Of a stretch of 9,396 bases of DNA, positions 4,627-9,396 are shown one piece after another. The first letter of the stretch is position 1. Every line of letters starts with the position of its first letter. A program made the position numbers and the translations under genes. Below the pieces are notes generated by a model. That model did not search any database, was not told the DNA's origin, and was given only the letters and a program-made list of their open reading frames with translations. Source of the stretch: Clostridiaceae bacterium (GTDB lineage Bacteria > Bacillota > Clostridia > Oscillospirales > Acutalibacteraceae); contig CAJGCL010000075.1 of NCBI GenBank assembly GCA_904501675.1, positions 1-9,396 of the forward strand, read 5' to 3'.

Positions 4627-7233
4627 TTATTCCTCCGTTGTTGCTTCAGCAGTATCATCAGGAATTGGTATATCAGGTGAATCACCTGATGTATCGCCTG
4701 CTCCTTCGTTTGCTGAGCCATCGTCCTCAACTTCGCCGTTTACTTCATTTTCGTCATGTTCGGTAGTAGAGAGAGTAACAACTTTGTCGCCCTCACCGAG
4801 CTTCATAACTCTTACACCCTTTGACGGACGAGCGCAGATTCTGACAGCATCTGCAGGTATTCTTATAATAATACCATCCTGAGAAATGAGAATAATATCA
4901 TCTTCCTCATTGATTTCGCTTATTGCAGCAACCTCACCATATTTTTCAATATGATAGTTTTTAAGACCCTTACCGCCCCTTGATTGAGTGCGGTAATTAT
5001 TATTCTCGCTAATTCGACCATAACCTGTTTCGCTGACTGTAAGGAGCTTGCCCTCTTCAGTCATAATAGTCATACCGATAACCTCATCACCCTCATTAAG
5101 AGTGATAGCCTTAACACCACTTGCAGCTCTGCCGAGAGGCCTTGCATCTGTTTCGTTGAAGCGAATACACATACCCTTCTTTGTAGCAACAAGCAATTCA
5201 TTCTTACCTGATGTAAGCTTTACCCATGCAAGCTCGTCATCCTCACGAAGTGTAACAGCAATAATACCTGATTTTCTTATATTCTTGAATATATCAAGAG
5301 CTGAACGCTTAATAAGACCCTTACGGGTTGCCATGCAAAGATACATATCCTCTGCATCCTTAGGTACCTGAATCATTGCAGAAATCTTTTCTTCATTTTC
5401 AAGAGGAAGAATATTAACAATGTTTGTACCCTTACTTGTTCTGCTTCCTTCAGGAATTTCATAGCCCTTAAGGCGATATGCTCTGCCTCGTGTTGTAAAG
5501 AACATTATAACATCGTGAGAGGATGCAACGAACATAGTTTCTGCATAGTCATCCTCATTACGAGTCATGCCCTTAACACCTCTGCCGCCTCTGTTCTGAG
5601 TAGAGAACATATCAACAGGCTGACGCTTGATATAACCTCTGTGAGTATATGTATAAACACATTTTTCTTCAGGAATAAGGTCTTCAATATCAACCTCACC
5701 GCTGATATTTTCAATAGCAGTGCGTCTTGGGTCTGAATATTTATTGCTGATTACTGAAAGCTCTTCTTTAACAAGACCGAGAACTCTTTCATGAGAAGCA
5801 AGGATTGATTCCAAATCCTTTATTTTCTCTTTTAATTCGTTTAATTCATTAGTAATCTTGAGAATTTCAAGACCGGCGAGCTGACCTAAACGGAAAGCAA
5901 CAATTGCAGCTGCCTGAGGCTCGTCGAAATCGAATTTTTCCATAATAGCAGTCTTAGCTTCTGCCTGACCGCCCTTACAAGCACGGATTGTAGCAATAAT
6001 ATCGTCAACAATATCAATAGCTTTAGCAAGACCATCTAAAATATGGGCTCTATCCTGAGCTTTTTTAAGGTCAAACTGAGTTCTTCTTACAATAACACTA
6101 CACTGGTGGTCAATATAATGCTGAAGAATTTCTTTAAGAGTAAGAATTTTTGGCTCACCATTAACAAGAGCAAGCAAAATTGTACCGCAGGTTGACTGAA
6201 GCTGAGTATATGAATAGAGCTTATTAAGAACAACCTGAGCATTGGCATCACGCTTGATATCAATTTCAATGTGCATACCTGTTTTTTCTGAAGAATAGTC
6301 GTTAATATCAGCGATACCTTCAACTCTTTTATCTTTAACAAGGTCTGCAATTGACTCGATAAGACGAGCCTTATTTACCATATAAGGAATTTCTGTAACA
6401 ATAATTTTGAATCTGCCGTTTTTACCTTCAACTATTTCGCACTTTGCGCGAACAATAATTTTAGCCCTACCTGTAGCATATGCAGCACGGATAGCAGACC
6501 TACCCATAATAATACCGCCTGTCGGAAAGTCAGGTCCTTTGATATGCTCCATAAGGTCTTCAAGCTCTGCATCAGGATTATCAATAAGGCATTCAATAGC
6601 AGAGCACACCTCACCTAAGTTATGAGGCGGAATATTTGTTGCCATACCAACAGCAATACCCTGAGAACCGTTTACAAGAAGGTTTGGAAACCTTGATGGT
6701 AAAACTGTTGGCTCTTTAAGACGGTCATCGTAGTTAGGTACGAAATCAACTGTATTTTTTTCAATATCCGTAAGCATTTCAACGGACATTTTGCTCATTC
6801 TTGACTCTGTATAACGGTATGCAGCCGGTGGGTCGCCGTCAACAGAACCGAAGTTACCATGACCATCTACAAGCATATATCTCATAGAGAAATCCTGAGC
6901 AAGACGTACCATTGCATCGTAAACGGAAGCGTCACCATGAGGATGGTAACGACCAAGCACCGCACCAACTGTATCGGCACACTTACGATATGCTTTATCA
7001 GGAGTAAGGTTATTCTCATACATTGTGTAGAGAATACGTCTGTGAACAGGCTTTAAGCCGTCTCTTACATCAGGAAGAGCACGGGATGTAATAACAGACA
7101 TTGAATAATCAAGGAATGCAGTTCTTACCTCTTTATTAATGTCTATATTTATAATTTTCTGGTTAGCATACGGGTCAGGAAGGTTGTTAACGCCCTGTGT
7201 AACGCCCGTATTTTCCATATTCATTTCGTCCAT
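4627..7233 (-). CDS. gyrA: DNA gyrase subunit A
   Basis: The breakage-reunion subunit of gyrase; with GyrB it introduces negative supercoils using ATP. It has 868 residues. The winged-helix/tower part occupies about 30-510. Catalytic Tyr141 lies in AAYRYTESRM and attaches to the cut DNA. The quinolone pocket reads GRYHPHGDASVYD (94-106), with Ala102 at the E. coli Ser83 position and Asp106 at Asp87. The C-terminal beta-pinwheel (about 520-820) begins with the GyrA box QNRGGRG (546-552), which marks GyrA rather than ParC. A second similar motif, QSRGGKG, is at 750-756. The last 45 residues are acidic and disordered. The start is ATG at 7233 with TGAGGA 8 nt upstream; Met4 and Met6 are weaker options. 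It follows gyrB by 22 bp, as usual in Firmicutes, and precedes the LCP gene by 3 bp, which is not the B. subtilis arrangement. Confidence 0.98.
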   Translation of the reverse strand: MDEMNMENTGVTQGVNNLPDPYANQKIINIDINKEVRTAFLDYSMSVITSRALPDVRDGLKPVHRRILYTMYENNLTPDKAYRKCADTVGAVLGRYHPHGDASVYDAMVRLAQDFSMRYMLVDGHGNFGSVDGDPPAAYRYTESRMSKMSVEMLTDIEKNTVDFVPNYDDRLKEPTVLPSRFPNLLVNGSQGIAVGMATNIPPHNLGEVCSAIECLIDNPDAELEDLMEHIKGPDFPTGGIIMGRSAIRAAYATGRAKIIVRAKCEIVEGKNGRFKIIVTEIPYMVNKARLIESIADLVKDKRVEGIADINDYSSEKTGMHIEIDIKRDANAQVVLNKLYSYTQLQSTCGTILLALVNGEPKILTLKEILQHYIDHQCSVIVRRTQFDLKKAQDRAHILDGLAKAIDIVDDIIATIRACKGGQAEAKTAIMEKFDFDEPQAAAIVAFRLGQLAGLEILKITNELNELKEKIKDLESILASHERVLGLVKEELSVISNKYSDPRRTAIENISGEVDIEDLIPEEKCVYTYTHRGYIKRQPVDMFSTQNRGGRGVKGMTRNEDDYAETMFVASSHDVIMFFTTRGRAYRLKGYEIPEGSRTSKGTNIVNILPLENEEKISAMIQVPKDAEDMYLCMATRKGLIKRSALDIFKNIRKSGIIAVTLREDDELAWVKLTSGKNELLVATKKGMCIRFNETDARPLGRAASGVKAITLNEGDEVIGMTIMTEEGKLLTVSETGYGRISENNNYRTQSRGGKGLKNYHIEKYGEVAAISEINEEDDIILISQDGIIIRIPADAVRICARPSKGVRVMKLGEGDKVVTLSTTEHDENEVNGEVEDDGSANEGAGDTSGDSPDIPIPDDTAEATTEE

Positions 7234-7255
7234 TTATTTTTCCTCACTTTAGAAC

Positions 7256-9259
7256 TTAAATATCAAGATTCTTAACATACTTGGCGTTTTTCTCAATAAA
7301 TTCTCTTCTTGGTTCAACCTTATCACCCATAAGAATTGAGAATGTTTCGTCTGCCTTTTCTGCATCTTCAAGTGTAACTCTGAGCATAAGTCTTGTTTCA
7401 GGATTCATAGTTGTATCCCAAAGCTGCTGAGGGTCCATTTCACCAAGACCCTTATAACGCTGAATTGAATAACCATTACCTAATTCAGCCATTATTTCGT
7501 CTCTTTCCTCGTCAGAGTATGCGTACTGATGCTTCTGACCCTTACTGAGCCTGTAAAGCGGTGGCTGAGCAAGGTAAATATGACCTTCTTTAATAAGCTC
7601 AGGCATATAACGGAAGAAGAATGTAAGAAGAAGTGTTCTGATATGAGCACCGTCAACGTCGGCATCGGCCATGATAATAATTTTGTCGTAACGAAGCTTG
7701 TTAATATCAAAATCCTCTCCTATACCTGTACCGAGAGCAAGAACAACAGGAGTTAATTTATCGTTACCGATAACCTTATCAACTCTTGCCTTTTCAACGT
7801 TAAGCATTTTACCCCAGAGAGGAAGGATTGCCTGAATCATTCTGTCTCGACCTGCTTTTGCAGAACCGCCCGCAGAATCACCCTCGACGATATAAATTTC
7901 AGTTTTAGTTGAGTCTTTTTCAATACAGTCCGCAAGCTTACCGGGAAGAGAGTTGCTTTCAAGAACAGATTTACGTCTTGCATTATCTCTTGCCTTACGA
8001 GCAGCCTCTCTGGCGCGTGATGCATCAAGGGCTTTACCGAAGATAGCCTTTGCCTCTGCAGGATTTTCCTCAAAATATGTAGAGAGCTTTTCGTAAACAC
8101 ATTTTGAAACAAGAGGAGTAATATCTGTATTACCTAACTTACCCTTCGTCTGTCCTTCAAACTGAGCTTCTGTAAGCTTAACGCTGATAACTGCAGTAAG
8201 ACCTTCGCGGACATCATCACCTGAAAGATTCTTATCGTTATCCTTAAGGAGCTTATATTTTCTGCCGTATTCGTTAAATACTCTTGTAAGAGCGGTTTTA
8301 AAACCGTTTTCATGAGTACCACCATCGATTGTACGAACATTGTTAGCAAATGAAAGGAGAAGCTCATTGTAGCTGTCGTTGTACATAAGAGCAATATTTG
8401 CTTCTCTGTCGCCGCTTACAGCAGAAAAATGAATTGGTTTTTCGTGGAGAGCTGTAAGTCCCCTCTTATTTGTTTCAAATTCAACGAATGAAGAAATACC
8501 GCCTTCGTAGCAATGAATTTCTTCTATTATATTTTCAGGGTCTCTCTTATCTGTAAGAGAAATTGAAAGGCCTGCATTAAGGAACGCCTGTTCGCGAAGT
8601 CTTCTTTCAAGAACCTCATATTCATAAACAGTTGTTTCAGTAAATATTTCAGGATCTGCCTTAAATCTTATGAGAGTTCCTGTTTCATTAGTATCACCGA
8701 TAACCTTAAGGTCGCAGGTAGGATTACCTCTTTCAAATCTCTGATAATGAATGTGGCCATCCTGAGAAACCTCAACCTCAAACCACTCTGAAAGAGCGTT
8801 AACAACAGATGAACCAACGCCGTGAAGACCGCCGGAAACCTTATAACCGCTACCGCCAAACTTACCACCTGCGTGAAGCACTGTAAGAACAACTGTAACT
8901 GCGGGAAGACCTTGCTGCTCATTGATACCAACAGGAATACCACGACCGTTATCGCGTACTGTTATAATATCTCCGGGCAGAATTTCAACCTCAATATGAG
9001 TACAGAAGCCTGCAAGCGCCTCGTCTATGGAGTTATCCACAATTTCATAAACAAGGTGATGAAGACCCTTAGGACCTGTAGAACCGATATACATACCTGG
9101 TCTTTTTCTAACAGCCTCAAGACCTTCGAGAACCTGAATGGCACTTGCGTCGTATTTTTCGGTAACAACTGTGTCAATTTCTCCGCTTTCATCGAGGACA
9201 ACCTCGTTTTCGCGAGCCTCCTCTAAAAGCTCTTCCTGAGTTTTAATGATTTCGTCCAA
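7256..9259 (-). CDS. gyrB: DNA gyrase subunit B
   Basis: The ATPase subunit of gyrase. With the start chosen here it has 667 residues, close to the roughly 640 of Gram-positive GyrB and lacking the E. coli insert. The GHKL ATPase comes first: YEIVDNSIDEA with catalytic Glu72 and Asn76, DNGRG with Asp103, the glycine-rich lid KVSGGLHGVGSSVVNAL, and the transducer QTK at 370-372. The TOPRIM domain follows: EGDSAGG (Glu459) and the Mg-binding DADVDGAH (Asp532, 534, 536). The end RYKGLGEMDPQQLW contacts GyrA. The start is TTG at 9257-9259. ACGGAGGTC lies 7 nt upstream, whereas the longer frame from TTG at 9277 has no ribosome binding site and would include that signal as codons. No later in-frame ATG exists before the conserved GMYIGS. 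About 35 acidic residues precede the usual N-terminus. Confidence 0.97.
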   Translation of the reverse strand: MDEIIKTQEELLEEARENEVVLDESGEIDTVVTEKYDASAIQVLEGLEAVRKRPGMYIGSTGPKGLHHLVYEIVDNSIDEALAGFCTHIEVEILPGDIITVRDNGRGIPVGINEQQGLPAVTVVLTVLHAGGKFGGSGYKVSGGLHGVGSSVVNALSEWFEVEVSQDGHIHYQRFERGNPTCDLKVIGDTNETGTLIRFKADPEIFTETTVYEYEVLERRLREQAFLNAGLSISLTDKRDPENIIEEIHCYEGGISSFVEFETNKRGLTALHEKPIHFSAVSGDREANIALMYNDSYNELLLSFANNVRTIDGGTHENGFKTALTRVFNEYGRKYKLLKDNDKNLSGDDVREGLTAVISVKLTEAQFEGQTKGKLGNTDITPLVSKCVYEKLSTYFEENPAEAKAIFGKALDASRAREAARKARDNARRKSVLESNSLPGKLADCIEKDSTKTEIYIVEGDSAGGSAKAGRDRMIQAILPLWGKMLNVEKARVDKVIGNDKLTPVVLALGTGIGEDFDINKLRYDKIIIMADADVDGAHIRTLLLTFFFRYMPELIKEGHIYLAQPPLYRLSKGQKHQYAYSDEERDEIMAELGNGYSIQRYKGLGEMDPQQLWDTTMNPETRLMLRVTLEDAEKADETFSILMGDKVEPRREFIEKNAKYVKNLDI

Positions 9260-9262
9260 AAC

Positions 9263-9272
9263 ACTGACCTCC
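9263..9272 (-). promoter_or_regulatory. gyrB ribosome binding site, decides a TTG start
   Basis: On the - strand GGAGGT (9272-9267) lies 7 nt before TTG at 9259. Placing the start at 9277 would put this signal inside codons 2-4. Confidence 0.75.
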
Positions 9273-9312
9273 GTCAAAATTTTAAATATATTTTAATGAT
9301 TTAACTTACATA

Positions 9313-9396
9313 TTAATAGTTGGCTTTCTTTGAAGCCTCAATTCTTTTTAAAATAGTTCCCACCGAAACGGGAGAAATATAAATTACCTTACCTGA
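9313..9396 (-). CDS. remB: RemA/RemB-type DUF370 regulator, C-terminal end (5' part outside window)
   Basis: The last 27 codons of a frame entering from the right edge, including VIYISPVSVGTILKRIE and ending KKANY before TAA at 9315-9313. The pattern V-x-Y-I-S-P-[IV]-S-x-x-T-[IL]-L-K-R is the C-terminus of the DUF370 family (B. subtilis RemB/YaaB, related to the DNA-binding biofilm regulator RemA). In Firmicutes this gene commonly lies between recF and gyrB, which fits here: gyrB begins 53 bp downstream. The fragment is too short to separate RemA from RemB by sequence; the location favours RemB. The 53-bp gap is AT-rich with no clear promoter, so gyrB is probably read from further upstream. 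Confidence 0.85.
   Translation of the reverse strand, partial: SGKVIYISPVSVGTILKRIEASKKANY

Noticed and set aside
3559..4882. Several + strand frames of 66-127 aa opposite the LCP and gyrA genes
   Set aside because: Low-complexity Phe/Ser/Leu translations, the expected antisense shadow of Lys/Glu-rich coding sequence.
4627..7233. ParC (topoisomerase IV) instead of GyrA
   Set aside because: An intact GyrA box (QNRGGRG) and the position directly after gyrB favour GyrA.
9033..9041. Perfect DnaA box TTATCCACA inside gyrB
   Set aside because: It encodes the invariant Ile-Val-Asp-Asn of the GyrB ATPase motif, and no second box lies close by; coding constraint explains it even though oriC is probably near.
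9260..9312. A gyrB promoter in the remB-gyrB gap
   Set aside because: AT-rich but without a -35/-10 pair at proper spacing; operon readthrough is simpler.

Overview
The window looks like a chromosomal segment from a low-to-moderate GC Gram-positive anaerobe, most likely a gut-type Clostridia (Oscillospiraceae/Ruminococcaceae-like). This is inferred from strong AGGAGG-type ribosome binding sites, Firmicutes-type EF-P and gyrase sequences, and the gene order remB-gyrB-gyrA, which in Firmicutes normally lies beside dnaA-dnaN-recF near the replication origin. Species cannot be named from the sequence alone.

Left part, + strand (1-1590): the 3' end of aspS (aspartyl-tRNA synthetase), then a near-consensus sigma-A promoter, efp (elongation factor P), and a 146-residue, very acidic, cysteine-rich zinc-ribbon protein of unknown function. 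A strong hairpin terminator ends this group.

Middle (1581-2176): a small cassette made of an XRE-type repressor gene (- strand) and a divergent 47-residue ORF (+ strand, below the usual ORF-caller cutoff). Between them a 31-bp near-perfect palindrome overlaps a consensus promoter (TTGACT-17-TATAAT) for the small ORF and the -10 of the repressor gene. The cassette is bracketed by two inverted copies of a 40-bp repeat (30/40 identical, no gaps), each running through AAAAAA directly into an intrinsic terminator. This is the part of the window that conserved housekeeping genes explain least.

Right part, - strand (9396 down to 2175): an operon reading remB (only the last 27 codons are present), gyrB, gyrA, a 742-residue LytR-CpsA-Psr (LCP) protein with an unusually long cytoplasmic region, and a 75-residue single-pass membrane protein. 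Junctions are tight: 53 bp, 22 bp, 3 bp and an 8-bp overlap. The last stop codon lies inside the terminator U-tract. The operon thus joins DNA topology (gyrase) to cell-wall polymer attachment (LCP). It converges with the aspS-efp group on the XRE cassette.
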